From: Pollenia angustigena | Lineage: Eukaryota > Arthropoda > Insecta > Diptera > Polleniidae | Assembly: GCA_930367215.1 (NCBI GenBank) | Contig: OV884056.1 | Coordinates: forward strand, 227,407,127-227,471,126 | Length of the DNA stretch: 64,000 nt | Direction of reading: 5' to 3' | Part shown: positions 47,827 to 58,299 of the stretch, one piece after another | Layout: each line of letters starts with the position of its first letter | Numbering within the stretch: the first letter of the stretch is position 1 | Notes under the pieces: generated by a model | Database searches by the model: none | What the model saw: only the letters and a program-made list of their open reading frames with translations | Told to the model about the DNA's origin: nothing | Made by a program: the position numbers and the translations under genes

Positions 47827-47852
47827 CTTAAGTAATTAAATGTTAGTTAGTA
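47827..47852 (-). promoter_or_regulatory. Predicted env splice acceptor with branch site
   Basis: On the minus strand TACTAACTAAC (47852-47842) gives one perfect and one near-perfect branch-site match. It is followed by an AT-rich run and TTAAG, with AG at 47828-47827. The env frame opens just after a stop (TAA) at this point. In known errantiviruses env is made from a singly spliced RNA. A GTAAGT at 52587-52582, just before gag, is one possible donor; pairing is not proven. Confidence 0.6.
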
Positions 47853-48178
47853 CAATATTTAATGTAAATTAAGCTATAATTCTGCAAGTATAAGTTATAT
47901 TATTAATTAAGCCATTCTCCCACTAATATAATATAGCCAAAGTAAGTTATTATGTAAAGAAAAATACAAAAAATTAATTTTTTTGATTCTTATAAAAATT
48001 TTTTATAAAATTTTTGTATTATTACCCCTTCAGTTCTCAAGTATTATAAAGGAGTTTACATTTTAAGGTTATTCCTTAAGAAAAAGGTAAATTATTTAAA
48101 TTTTACAAATTTGGTGTTAAATTTACATGATCATTTTTACATATGTTTTATACATATGGTGACCTGTAAGTGCAGGGA

Positions 48179-51100
48179 TTACCCGGTTTTCTTCATATGA
48201 GATTTATGATACTTCCTCCCCTTATTTGTATAAAATGTTACACGATTATCAACGGAAACTTTGTGCTGTTTGTATATTGGTTTATGCTTTGGTTTAATTT
48301 GGTTATCCCTAACAAATACTTCCTGGTTTTCTTCCAACCTTGTTGGAACTGACCTGTTTTTGTTTAGCCTATCATTAGTGGACCTTTGATTACTCTCGAT
48401 GAGCCCACGAATATCTTGATTTACCTGGTCACGGAAATTAGCTAACTGTTGATAATTAAATCTTTCGGCTCTATTAAAAAAAATGTCAGATGGTTTCTTT
48501 TTTATAACCGAGTGTACTGAGTTATTGTAACGATCTACAGCGAGGTTAATCAAGTCCTTAGGGCTGAGATTTTTTATTTCCCTAGATACGCAACGATATA
48601 TTTCTATTAACGTTGAGTGAAATCTTTCGACCTGGCCGTTAACTTCACTTTTCTGAGTGGGAGTAAAATAAATTTCTATATTTAGAGATCTAATAAAGTT
48701 CAATATAGTAGGTGTCAAGAAGCCTATTTCGTTGTCCGATACAATTATACGTGGTACCGAAAAATAATGCAGAACTTTGGCTAATTTGCTCCTCAGGTGG
48801 ATAGCTGAGCGGTTCTTAATGCAAAACAGTTTGGCAAACTTTGAAAACTTATCGATACAGCTTATGAACTTGAACCCCTGAATCTCGAAAATATCGATAT
48901 GCAGAATTTCACAAGGGTACGTAGGGACAGGTGTTGGCTGTATCTTGGGCTTAGTGGGGTGTCTTTCGTATTTATTTAGTTTGCATACTTCGCAGTTTTT
49001 AGTGTAAGTCCGAATAAGACTTCTCATGCGGGGAAAATAATAATTTTCTAATATTTGCAAGCTGTTTTCCTTATCGTTCCGATGAGCGCGTCTATGCTCG
49101 CTTTCTTTAATTTCACAAGTTCTTTCTGGATTAGTAATATCTTCAACTACTCTTTGGGTGATTCTTATTTTATATGAGATAAAGTGAGCTAAGTATACGT
49201 CATTTAGTACTTGAATAAAGTTTTCGGGAATTTTAATACCGTTAATACAATTAGGATTGAGACATCTTTTCAAAGTATCCGTTAAGGATTCTAAGGTAAT
49301 TTGGTTGAGAGTAGCATGATGTCTAGTAACCCCTGGGTGAGGTTGTATACTACTGTGTAATTCCTTACCCTGTCGTATAATTATCTGATTTTTGAAAACA
49401 TTTAATGGGGCTTCTACATGGGCGATTAAATCACTAGAGTCTTGCTGAGCGCTATGGACTGTTTCGGCGCACTGCTCTTCTGCTTCATCAGCAGTTATGG
49501 TTTCAGAATTTCCTTCCGAAGCTGTGTCTGTCTCAACATCACTAAGGGTAAATGTTTGGTTAAGGTTCGATTCAAGTCGGGACAATGCGTCAGCTACGAC
49601 GTTTGACTTACCAGGTTTGTACACGAGTTCGTAGTTATACTCCTCGATCCTGGCTTTCCACCTTTTCAATTTTGCGTTGTGATTCTGATTTCCTAGAGCA
49701 TAGGTTAGAGGTTGGTGGTCGGTAAAAATCCTTACTTTTTTAGCTCCATAGAGATAAGATCGTAGGTTATCTAGGGCCCAAACGATGGCCAACATTTCCT
49801 TCTCATTGGTTGCGTAATTCTCTTCCGTTTTTTTTAACGATCGAGAAATAAAGGCTATGGGTTTGTCTGCTCCTGTGAAGTTTTGGGACAATACCGCTCC
49901 AATAGCATAGTTAGAAGCGTCGGTAGTCAAGTTAAAAGGTTGGTCAAAGTCTGGGAACGCCAATACTTCGGATGACATCAATAAGATTTTCAATTCGTTG
50001 AAAGCCTTTTGTGCCTCCTCTGTTAGTGTAACCGGTACCTTTCTAGATGAATTTGCTTTAACCTGGGCATTTTCTCCTCTAGTAAGATTGGTTAAAGGCT
50101 TGGCGACTTTAGCATAATCTCTGATAAACTTCCTATAATAGGATGTCATACCGAGAAAACTCTTAAGGTCTTTGAGTGTACCAGGGGGAGCTAAATTCTG
50201 TATGGCCTCAACCTTCTGGGGATCCGCTCGGATTCCGTCTTCTGATATAATATAACCTAAAAAGGACACCTGTGTTTGGAGGAACTGGGTTTTTTCTAGA
50301 TTTACCTTAAGGCCAGATGCCATAAGTTTCTCAAATACAGCTTCAACATTTTTCAAATGGTCGTCAATATCACGCCCGTAGACAATAATGTCGTCGATAT
50401 AAACATAACATATTTTGCCGATGTATTCTTTTAATACGTCATCAATCATCCTTTGAAAAATTGATGGGGCATTTTTCAGCCCAAATGGAAGGCGCAAGAA
50501 TTCAAACTTCCCATTTAAGGTAGAAAACGCAGTCTTGTGTATATCGGAATCTTTCATCGGAATTTGGTGGAAGCCCGATGTTAAATCTAACGTTGTGAAA
50601 TATTTAGCCTCGCCAAGGCTCGCTAATGTTGAATTAATATCCGGTATCGGATATGTGTCAGAAATAGTTACAGAATTTAACCTTTTAAAGTCAATCACCA
50701 TTCTATATTGTTTCTCTCCGTTTGGTTTGGGTTTCTTCGGGACCACCCATATTGGAGAATTATAAGGACTGCTGGAAGGTCTTATTATATTCTGACTTAA
50801 TAATTCCGAGATTTGTTCCTCCACAACAGAGCGCATATTTGCTGGATAGGGATAACTTTTACTATAAATGGGATCGTCAGTGCTCGTTTTAATTTCAGCT
50901 CTAATAGTGGTGGTGACCATTTCTCCGGCTTCAAGGGGACCAAATAAAGGGCTGTATTTATTAGTTAAGGTTTTCAATTTATGAGCCACCTCTTCTGGAA
51001 AGTTCTGGGATAAGAAATTTATCGCTTGAGAGAATTTTTCCCTTAAAGGGAGAACTACGCCCGTGTTTAAGGTGAGAGTATTATTTTCCCTATTAATAAT

Positions 51101-51412
51101 GGCGCCTAGTGACTTGAGAGTATCGTCACCTATTATACCATCAAATGAACTTAACCCAGGAAGTATGTAAAACGTTATATTATTTGTAATACCGACTGAT
51201 TCGAAAAATTTACCTTGTACCTTTTGATGTATTTGAATTAGTCCCCCAGCTGTTCTTACGAGGAATGGTTTCTTAAGTTGGGTGCCTGATTCACACAAAT
51301 GGGAACCAGCGAAATTTTTATTCGCTCCAGTGTCTATTAGGCACTTTAGTGGCACCCCGTGTTTAGTTGTTATTTTTAGGTAAGGAACGCTGGAAGGGAG
51401 GCCCCCGTCATA
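48179..51412 (-). CDS. pol: Errantivirus Pol polyprotein (PR-RT-RH-IN)
   Basis: Pol provides protease, reverse transcriptase, RNase H and integrase. Counting from the GTG at 51355: protease with DTGA at residues 8-11; RT with LDLTSGFHQ near 256 and the catalytic YIDD at 319-322; RNase H with TTDAS near 477 and FTDHQPL near 544; integrase zinc finger with HRRAH (754-758) and CEVC (788-791); and the catalytic triad D821, D874 and E910 with 35 residues between the last two. The end carries basic residues (RKYHKSHMKKTG). No ATG is used; the frame continues upstream to 51412 in the -1 frame relative to gag, so Pol is made as a Gag-Pol fusion. The frame is intact throughout and every catalytic motif I looked for is present. 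Confidence 0.94.
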   Translation of the reverse strand, partial: YDGGLPSSVPYLKITTKHGVPLKCLIDTGANKNFAGSHLCESGTQLKKPFLVRTAGGLIQIHQKVQGKFFESVGITNNITFYILPGLSSFDGIIGDDTLKSLGAIINRENNTLTLNTGVVLPLREKFSQAINFLSQNFPEEVAHKLKTLTNKYSPLFGPLEAGEMVTTTIRAEIKTSTDDPIYSKSYPYPANMRSVVEEQISELLSQNIIRPSSSPYNSPIWVVPKKPKPNGEKQYRMVIDFKRLNSVTISDTYPIPDINSTLASLGEAKYFTTLDLTSGFHQIPMKDSDIHKTAFSTLNGKFEFLRLPFGLKNAPSIFQRMIDDVLKEYIGKICYVYIDDIIVYGRDIDDHLKNVEAVFEKLMASGLKVNLEKTQFLQTQVSFLGYIISEDGIRADPQKVEAIQNLAPPGTLKDLKSFLGMTSYYRKFIRDYAKVAKPLTNLTRGENAQVKANSSRKVPVTLTEEAQKAFNELKILLMSSEVLAFPDFDQPFNLTTDASNYAIGAVLSQNFTGADKPIAFISRSLKKTEENYATNEKEMLAIVWALDNLRSYLYGAKKVRIFTDHQPLTYALGNQNHNAKLKRWKARIEEYNYELVYKPGKSNVVADALSRLESNLNQTFTLSDVETDTASEGNSETITADEAEEQCAETVHSAQQDSSDLIAHVEAPLNVFKNQIIIRQGKELHSSIQPHPGVTRHHATLNQITLESLTDTLKRCLNPNCINGIKIPENFIQVLNDVYLAHFISYKIRITQRVVEDITNPERTCEIKESEHRRAHRNDKENSLQILENYYFPRMRSLIRTYTKNCEVCKLNKYERHPTKPKIQPTPVPTYPCEILHIDIFEIQGFKFISCIDKFSKFAKLFCIKNRSAIHLRSKLAKVLHYFSVPRIIVSDNEIGFLTPTILNFIRSLNIEIYFTPTQKSEVNGQVERFHSTLIEIYRCVSREIKNLSPKDLINLAVDRYNNSVHSVIKKKPSDIFFNRAERFNYQQLANFRDQVNQDIRGLIESNQRSTNDRLNKNRSVPTRLEENQEVFVRDNQIKPKHKPIYKQHKVSVDNRVTFYTNKGRKYHKSHMKKTG

Positions 51413-52551
51413 AAATTTACTTCTGGAGAAATTTCATCGCTGCCTTGTGTTTCATAACACTCGTAACCTCTATGTTCGGAAGGAACGTGGTGTTCCACAT
51501 AGGTGTTAAACAGCTTTTGGTGTTTGAAAGGGTTTCTGAAATTATCTGAACTTGGTCCTCTCTTAAATCCTGTAGGTCTGTTCATGTAATTCACTACTCG
51601 TGATTGCATAGACCTGTCGACTTCCATTTTTTCAGCCGGCTTTGGTCCTTGTGGCCTTGGCGGCAATGGTTTATAACCGGTGGGATGATGATTGGAATTG
51701 AAGGTGTTAAATCTTCTTGGCATACTGGTAAACGGACGAGGTGGTAACCGAGGGTCAATACGCGGCATTACATTTGTAGGGACAGTAATTTGATTTGGGA
51801 CAACCGGGTGAATGTTTGTGTTCCTGAGAGTTAGGTTTTGAATCTCTAGGCACATAGCATAAGCTTCAGGCAGAGTTTTGGGTCTTTGGACAATTAAAAG
51901 TTTGGAGAGTTCACCATTTAAACCACGTATAAAGACGTCCAAAGCCCTATTCCTATAAGTTTCTATCAAGGCATCAATAGTTTCTTTAGAATAGTTTTCA
52001 GTTTTTATTTTATTTATTATCAAGGAGAATTGATGGTTTACAGATGCGTAAAACTCATCAACTTTTAGATTTCTTTGCATTAGTTGGCTCAATTGGTGCT
52101 CTAAAGTCCTAACGTCCCTTTTATCAGCATAATGCAGCGAGAGACATTCCTTAATTTTGACCCAATCCGGATCGAATACGTTGTAAGAGACGAGAGCTGC
52201 ATCAGCGCTTCCTCTTACTTTTTGTCTGATGCTCTGTAATATTGCCCTGTATATCGGTTTCGAACGAACTATTTCATAGTCATCCAAAATAGACTCTACA
52301 CTGTGCAGCCAGGACACGTATTGTGTTGGGTTACCATCGAATGGTTGAAGTTCTTTCACACGGTCTGGGAGTTGAGATATCTCTTTCAATTCCATTTCAG
52401 TCCGAGGGGCGCGAGGTGGTATTTGAAGAGACTCGAGTGAGGGTGTTGGACTCTCAATACTCCTAATCCTATTTTCTAGAGCCTTTACCTGGCTTAGCGC
52501 CGAGTTACGGGCTCCAGTCATTTCTAGCACTTGTTTCTGTAGCGCCTCCAT
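51376..52551 (-). CDS. gag: Errantivirus Gag
   Basis: Gag builds the particle core. I choose the ATG at 52551 (MEALQKQVLEM), giving 391 residues, because the codon at the longer ORF end is GTG. The N-terminal third has coiled-coil-like heptads (ALQKQVLEM...VKALENRI). The middle has the retrotransposon capsid pattern (LQPFDGNPTQYVSWLHSVE, then LSQLMQRNLKVDEFYASVNH). The C-terminal part is rich in Pro, Arg and Asn (DPRLPPRPF). No CCHC zinc knuckle is visible, as in many errantiviruses. The stop at 51376 overlaps the -1 pol frame. Confidence 0.9.
   Translation of the reverse strand: MEALQKQVLEMTGARNSALSQVKALENRIRSIESPTPSLESLQIPPRAPRTEMELKEISQLPDRVKELQPFDGNPTQYVSWLHSVESILDDYEIVRSKPIYRAILQSIRQKVRGSADAALVSYNVFDPDWVKIKECLSLHYADKRDVRTLEHQLSQLMQRNLKVDEFYASVNHQFSLIINKIKTENYSKETIDALIETYRNRALDVFIRGLNGELSKLLIVQRPKTLPEAYAMCLEIQNLTLRNTNIHPVVPNQITVPTNVMPRIDPRLPPRPFTSMPRRFNTFNSNHHPTGYKPLPPRPQGPKPAEKMEVDRSMQSRVVNYMNRPTGFKRGPSSDNFRNPFKHQKLFNTYVEHHVPSEHRGYECYETQGSDEISPEVNFMTGASLPAFLT
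51412..51418 (-). promoter_or_regulatory. Probable -1 frameshift heptamer A AAT TTT
   Basis: On the minus strand the gag codons AAT TTT are preceded by A, giving AAATTTT, an XXXYYYZ slippery pattern in the right phase. The pol frame is open from this point and gag ends 36 nt further on. A -1 shift here would join gag to pol upstream of the protease. The stimulatory structure was not examined. Confidence 0.65.
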
Positions 52552-54565
52552 TTTTTTGCTTTCTAAATAAAATGAGATTTTCACTTACTAAAAACTGACT
52601 AACTAAATTAACGGGGTTCAACGCACAATGGTTCCGCGATAGTGATAAAATTGGAAAAAGGTAATTCTTCTCTTTTTTTTTTTGTTAATTATGTCTTTTA
52701 ATAGTAAGGGAGGAAGGGTATCCGAGCACTTACCTGGTCAATCCAATTCTAGGTTTACAACAAAAAATATTTTCGGTTTAACAATTCAATATTTAAATTT
52801 AATTCACGTACACGATTCCCGCGATGTACATCTGTTAATTGTTCCTTAAATGGAAACAAATTTAATTAGAATTTCGTTTTTTACTTTTACTTTTATTTTA
52901 ACTTGGCTCGCGATGCTCGTAACATTAATTTTAATAAAAGTGGAACACTGTATTTTGCACATAAATCATAATAAATTATTTTATATAAATACTTTGACTT
53001 CTTCAATTTATTTCAAAATATTTTACACTCTCCACTTAATTTTTCAAACCTTCATTTGTACTTTAGTTAGCTTTTGTGCTACCATGAATTTTATTTTATT
53101 AATACATCATCTTTATTTTATTTAAAAAATTGCGCTCTTGGAAATTCTATTTACCATTTATTATTCTTATAAAATTTATTTATCATTTCTTTTCTTTTTT
53201 ATATTCTTAAATTTCATTTATTATTTATTTTAAAATTTTTATTTAATGATCTTAAAATAAAATTTATTTTCCATATTTTATTTCTATTTCGTTCTTAAAA
53301 TAGAATTTATATATCCTTTCTTTTATCTTTAAACTTTATTTATTATTTATATTTAAATTTTTCTTTTATTTAAATTTATTTAGCATATTTCATTTCTTTC
53401 TCAATAAAATAAAATTTATTTAGCTTATTTTATCTTTTTTTTTTTATTTTATTTAAGTTATTGTGCTCTAAAAAAAAAAATTATTTATTATTTTCTTCTA
53501 AGGAATCCTTTAGATGGAGGATCGTGCAGTATTTTTTCGGAGGCTACTGCCACCGTACTAAGGCACGATTTTTCTCACCCTGCAAACCTTCCTAATGTGA
53601 CCCTTCATTACCAGGCCAAAGTAAGACTTATTTTCCATTAAGTAGTGTAGGTTCTTATGTTGACTACAACTTACAGGAGAGCCCCTACTTAGCCTTCTGT
53701 AATGAAACAGGGTCGCGAAGGAGTGTTGTACATTTTTCGAAAAGGATAAACAAGTTACTTTATTATCTTGTAACCAAAAAAAAATTTTTTTATATTATTT
53801 AATTATTGTTCGGTTATAGCCATGGAGGGAGGATCGTGTTATCCTTTTTCGAACAGAGCTAACGCTAAGTCGTACTAAGGCACGATTGGTCTCACCCGGT
53901 GAACCTTGCCAACCTTTGCTTTATTACCAGGAAAAAGATTTAGCTCATCCCCACTCAGTAGTGCGGGTTCTAATGTTAACTGCAACTTGCGAGGATATGT
54001 GAGCATTCTTTAACCCTCTGTAATCTCGCAATTAAGCGAAAAGCGTTTGAAGGAAGGTTACACGTTTTACCAGAGGACTCTTTTATTTCTTTATATAGTG
54101 ACAAAGAAAAATTTTTTTACGCACTGGAGGGCCTGGAGTTCAGGATCGCAGCACGCTGAAGCCATGGGCTTCATATTGGTCACTTTAATTGGTTATAGCA
54201 CATTTTATATAAAAAAAACAATAAGCACAATTTTCTGAGATCCCTTTTTTTTTAAAAAGGAAATATTCTTTTTCCTTTAATCAGAATACTATTTTCATTA
54301 CTAACTTCCATTTCTCTCAATTCACATCTACTACAATTATTCACATCAATTTCATCCTTCTTTCCATATATTTCACATTATTATTCATTAATTTCTATTA
54401 TTCACATTAATTTCTTTCAATACATTTTTTCTTATATTTTTGTTTTATTAATTTAATTTTTTTTTTTTTTTTTTTGCTTTAAATTTAATTCTAACTTAAA
54501 CACTTTTTCATTATCGCGAGCCAAGTTTTCTTAAGGATCCGGCACATCCTTTTACGCGACTGGCC
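52552..54565 (-). other. Long 5' leader of the errantivirus with internal repeats
   Basis: A ~2-kb untranslated leader. Two diverged tandem units start near 53512 and 53821 (shared: GGAGGATCGTG, GTACTAAGGCACGATT, TATTACCAGG or CATTACCAGG, TCTGTAAT), with a partial third near 54125. Next to them, 53150-53480 is an array of T-rich words like AAAATTTATTTATCATTTC. In Drosophila gypsy the insulator occupies the equivalent region; whether anything similar exists here is unknown. Confidence 0.6.
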
Positions 54566-54584
54566 GGTCCCTGCTCGGGCGCCA
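54566..54584 (-). other. Primer-binding site, tRNA-Lys type
   Basis: On the minus strand TGGCGCCCGAGCAGGGAC starts with the last base of the 5' LTR. It differs at one position from the widespread Lys-tRNA-complementary site TGGCGCCCGAACAGGGAC. The priming tRNA is inferred from this. Confidence 0.8.
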
Positions 54585-54973
54585 GTTAAACAAGGATCGT
54601 TCCTTGTTGTAAAAAAAGTACGGTCAGGCCGCCCAAGGGGCTCACACGACCAAAAAATAAAAAAGAAGTTTTAAGTTATTTAAATGAACTTTATTTGACC
54701 ACGTCTAGAATTGAATTAATCTTTATTCTTAACTTAATTTATTATTACAATTCTATTTCTGTGGGAAAATGCTTATTCGTGCAAGTCGCATTGCAACACG
54801 CGCAGCCTTTAATTATGCTGAGTTGCAATGTGATTTCACAACAATTATTATTGAACTTAAATTAGGTGTTAGTAAAAGCGGATCATGTTACAACACGCGC
54901 AGACATAAAATATGATGAGTTGCAATATGGTTTCGCAACAAGTGTTCTTAACCCATTTATTAAGGTGTTAACT
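54584..54973 (-). repeat. 5' LTR of the errantivirus
   Basis: 390 bp. Identical to the 3' LTR apart from one visible substitution (GCAGCC against GCAGAC) and absence of 16 bp that form one arm of the CGGTCAGGCC hairpin. It contains the promoter for the minus-strand transcript, although I could not assign a TATA box or initiator. Confidence 0.94.
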
Positions 54974-54977
54974 TGTA

Positions 54978-56696
54978 TGTATGTTAGTATGTATGTATAT
55001 TTTATGTTGGCCAAAAGTGTATTTCATTAAAACATAAAGCAACAATGTATCGACAATTCGTTACACTTATATGTATAATAAGTCTTATAACTTAATTGAA
55101 TTCCTTGCGATTGTAAGACAATTCAACAAAAAGAAAGAGAATTCAATTCTATTAATATTATTTTTTCAACTTAACCAGTATAATTTATTATGTATAAACA
55201 CAAAAAATAAAAATAAAAAAAAATCATGGGTGCAAACGACAAGTTATTCATTTTATTTTTATAACCAGTCAAAGTATAAATGGAATAAATTTTTTCGGTT
55301 CAATACATTAGAAACGCTCACATAAATTATTTTTTGAGATGCTGTGACGCCTGATTGTAGTTGCAATTAACTAGAAATAAACAATAACTTAATTAGTTGA
55401 GTTGATCGCCAAAGAACAAGGTTGAGTTTCTAAGAAAATGTATGAGTTTTCTTTTGAAAAAAGCAACTAGGAAGTGTTTTTCTCTCTGCCTCTCTATGGA
55501 ATATATACTAATTAGAATTTTCTTCCAATAACTAGGATTTTTAAAAAATTAAACGTTAATTATATTGAATCATGTTTTAGGAATATAATTTATTAATATT
55601 TAAAGAAATAAGGTTCTTTTTTCTCGTTATTTAAATTTAAATAAAATAAAATAAAATAAATATGAAATTAATTTATTAACTAGCGACAACTGTGGGGTAT
55701 TAAAGACAAAAGTTTATTAAGTGCAACAGAAAATCTAATCATATGAATTATTTTTAAAAAAGGCTGACTTAATTTAAATTTAAGGGAAAGTAAATGTGGG
55801 GTTTTTTTAAACTTGTAGTTCCCAAGGTGGAAAAGATGTTTCAGTATTAAAATAATGAATTTAAATGAAAATATCTAAAGTAGTCGGCAATTGTTTTGTA
55901 TCTTAAGGATCTTTTTCCGATTGCAAAAATTATTTTTAACCCCATTTTCTTCATAAAGTTTGGAATGCGGGCAAAATATTATAATTTAAAATTGTACTCT
56001 AACATAAAAAAGGTTTTATGTTTTTGGTTATAGACTTTTCAAAATCTTTTATTGTAACATTTGACTGCTATTTACAGCTATTGCATATGCACATTAAAAT
56101 TGTTGTTAAAAAACACATGAAAAAATTATTTATAACCTTATAAATATACAAAAACATATGTACATATAAACTATATTTAAAATAAAATCCAAATTAACTG
56201 AGACATAAAAATCGCATTAGAAAACGATAAAATTGTAATATAAATTAACCACACTTTGACAGCAGAAAATACTCTAGTTAAATAATTTACAAAAAAAATA
56301 AATACACTGTAAAAATTTGTTACGTAGCCAAAACGAAGCAGGTTTGTAAGGGAGAAGCATAAAAGTACCGCTTACCATATCGCATACGGAAGACATGAAT
56401 TTTATATGGCGACTTCTCACTTTAAAGAAGTAAATTTTTGATACAGAAAGTGCTGTATTCAGGGCATATAAAAGTTGTTGAATGTAACAATCAGCTGTTC
56501 ACACTGAATTGTTTGCTGCCGTTATTCTTTCATATGCTGCATATCTGTACGTCTTATTGTGTAGCGCATAAATGTGCTTTATTAAATTTACTCTGAGTGC
56601 TTCGCAAAACAAGAAAATTTTTTTTTGGATAATTTAATATTTCTACGTAACATAAATGGATATTTTTTTCTACGGTTAGTCAATATTTTCAACATT
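54978..56696. other. AT-rich intergenic DNA
   Basis: It starts with the GTATGTATGT microsatellite split by the provirus. No gene is supported. A segment near 56335-56400 (AAGCAGGTTTGTAAGGGAGA) resembles words near 7700-7920. Confidence 0.4.
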
Positions 56697-56700
56697 AATT

Positions 56701-57082
56701 GAAGCACAGCCGCGAATAACGTTGTAAACGCCACATTTTGCAAAAACTGTTTTTTTGCAGATAACCGTTGACCTTACTCTCTTACACAGTTTAAACATCA
56801 AATCAACCAAAACTGTGCACATTAACGCCTTCAAAATGGCGTACAAAGTGTCAGCCAGTGGAAGAACATTGCAAGTTACTAACAAAATGACGAAACCGAA
56901 ATGGTTTTGCAGTGCGGAATAATGTTTTAAAAGCCTTTTGCGTAAATTTTTTTATTATCATTATTTTTAATAATAGAATAAAAATTTTTAAAACAAATAT
57001 TGCTGTCTGTCAAAAAACGTTTTCTTGCTCTCCCGAAAAATTATTATTTTGTAACTTAAAACGTTATTCGCGGCTGTGCTTC
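56701..57082. mobile_element. MITE 'GAAGCACAGCCGCG', copy 2
   Basis: The ends GAAGCACAGCCGCGAATAAC pair inverted, with AATT (56697-56700) and AGTT (57083-57086) outside. It is 382 bp, 27 bp longer than the copy at 18549-18903; the extra segment contains AAAATGACGAAACCGAAATG. Otherwise the two are highly similar. Confidence 0.75.
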
Positions 57083-57252
57083 AGTTGTGTTTTCTTTTCT
57101 GACATAAACGATGTCTTTATTCTGCCTTTTCTCCTTTCTTGTGTTCATTTATCAAAAAAACAAATATATAAAAAAATTTTAAAAGCATAAAAACCCGACA
57201 GTGTGCTACATGTTTCACCCTTAATTTTATCAGAGGGCTAGAAGTGCAGAAC

Positions 57253-58299
57253 GGCTCCGTGCAAAAACTCCCAGGTGCAATAAGTCCCAAGAAAAAAATG
57301 AAATTAGACCCAAACATTTTTCATACAAATGTGGGAGTAATTTCATTATGAAATAGCTCCCAGCCCTCTCGGTTTTATTTCATTTTTTTGGAAGTTATTT
57401 CATTTTTTGCCTGGGAGTTATTTCATAATGAAATAAAATCCAAATGAAATAAGTCCCCGAAAAAATTAGCATGGAAGTTATTTCATTTTATTTTATTTTG
57501 GTTTTCGGTGTTATTTCATTTGCTGTGGGAGTTATTTCATTTTTTGTGGGAGTTTTTTCATTTTCAATTATTTGCAATTTCTTAAAATTGCTTAAAATTT
57601 TAAACGGTATTTATAACGGGATATTTCAAACTATTTGAATACAATGACTTAATTGCTAATTGCAATTGCAGTGTCTTATGGTTACCGGCTATGCAGTGAA
57701 GCTTTAGTTAGCGAAGGCGGTGTTTGTTATACCATAGAGGAGAAAATCCTTGCGCACGGCCGATGCAGAGAAGCTTTAGTTAGCGAAGCCGGTGTTTGCT
57801 TAAGTTAGTGAAGCCGATGTTTGCTTTAGTTAGCGAAGCCGATGTTTGTTATACCATAGAGGAGGTAATCCTTGTACCCGGCGTGCTTAAACTGCAGGCA
57901 GTTGCCATTGCAGGAGGTCAGGATATAATAAAATGCCCCATTTGTTGTCAAAATGTCGAGGACTCAATGTTAGTTTTTTGGTAACCTAATATGTAAATAT
58001 TCAAGTAAAACGAATACATATATAATAAATTTCTTTGAAAGTTGTTTAATTTTTTTTTTTGGGTCTTATTTCATTTCTTTTCGATGGACTGTTTTTGGAA
58101 GTTATTTCATTAATATCTTTAGGATTTATTTCATTATGAAAGTTGGGGCTTGTTTCATTTAAGACTTGGAAATTATTTCATTTTTTTGGGAGTTATTTCT
58201 TTTTTCCAGTTTGGGACTTATTTCATTTATTTTGGGATTTAATTTATTGGGAGTTATTGCACTGGGACTTATTGCACCTGGGAGTTATTGCACGGAGCC
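57253..58299. mobile_element. Foldback element, GAAATAACTCCCA arms, copy 2
   Basis: The ends are GGCTCCGTGCAAAAACTCCC and inverted GGCTCCGTGCAATAACTCCC. A 9-bp direct repeat GTGCAGAAC lies at 57244-57252 and 58300-58308. It is colinear with 34770-35719 in the opposite orientation. The centre holds ~82-bp core units (57690-57890) and a conserved short frame with QDIIKCPICCQNVEDSMLVF. Confidence 0.85.

Larger units (their letters stand above)
45958..54973 (-). mobile_element. Errantivirus (gypsy group) provirus, full length
   Basis: A 9,016-bp LTR retroelement on the minus strand. TGTA is duplicated at 45954-45957 and 54974-54977. The order on the minus strand is 5' LTR, primer-binding site, ~2-kb leader, gag, pol, env, polypurine tract, 3' LTR. 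The LTRs begin AGTTAACACC and differ at one visible base plus a 16-bp indel. The three coding frames are open, so this is a recent insertion and potentially complete. Errantiviruses are insect endogenous retroviruses of the Metaviridae. The assignment rests on domain order, env presence and LTR ends. Confidence 0.95.

Noticed and set aside
50535..50765. Plus-strand frame inside pol
   Set aside because: Antisense shadow of the reverse transcriptase.
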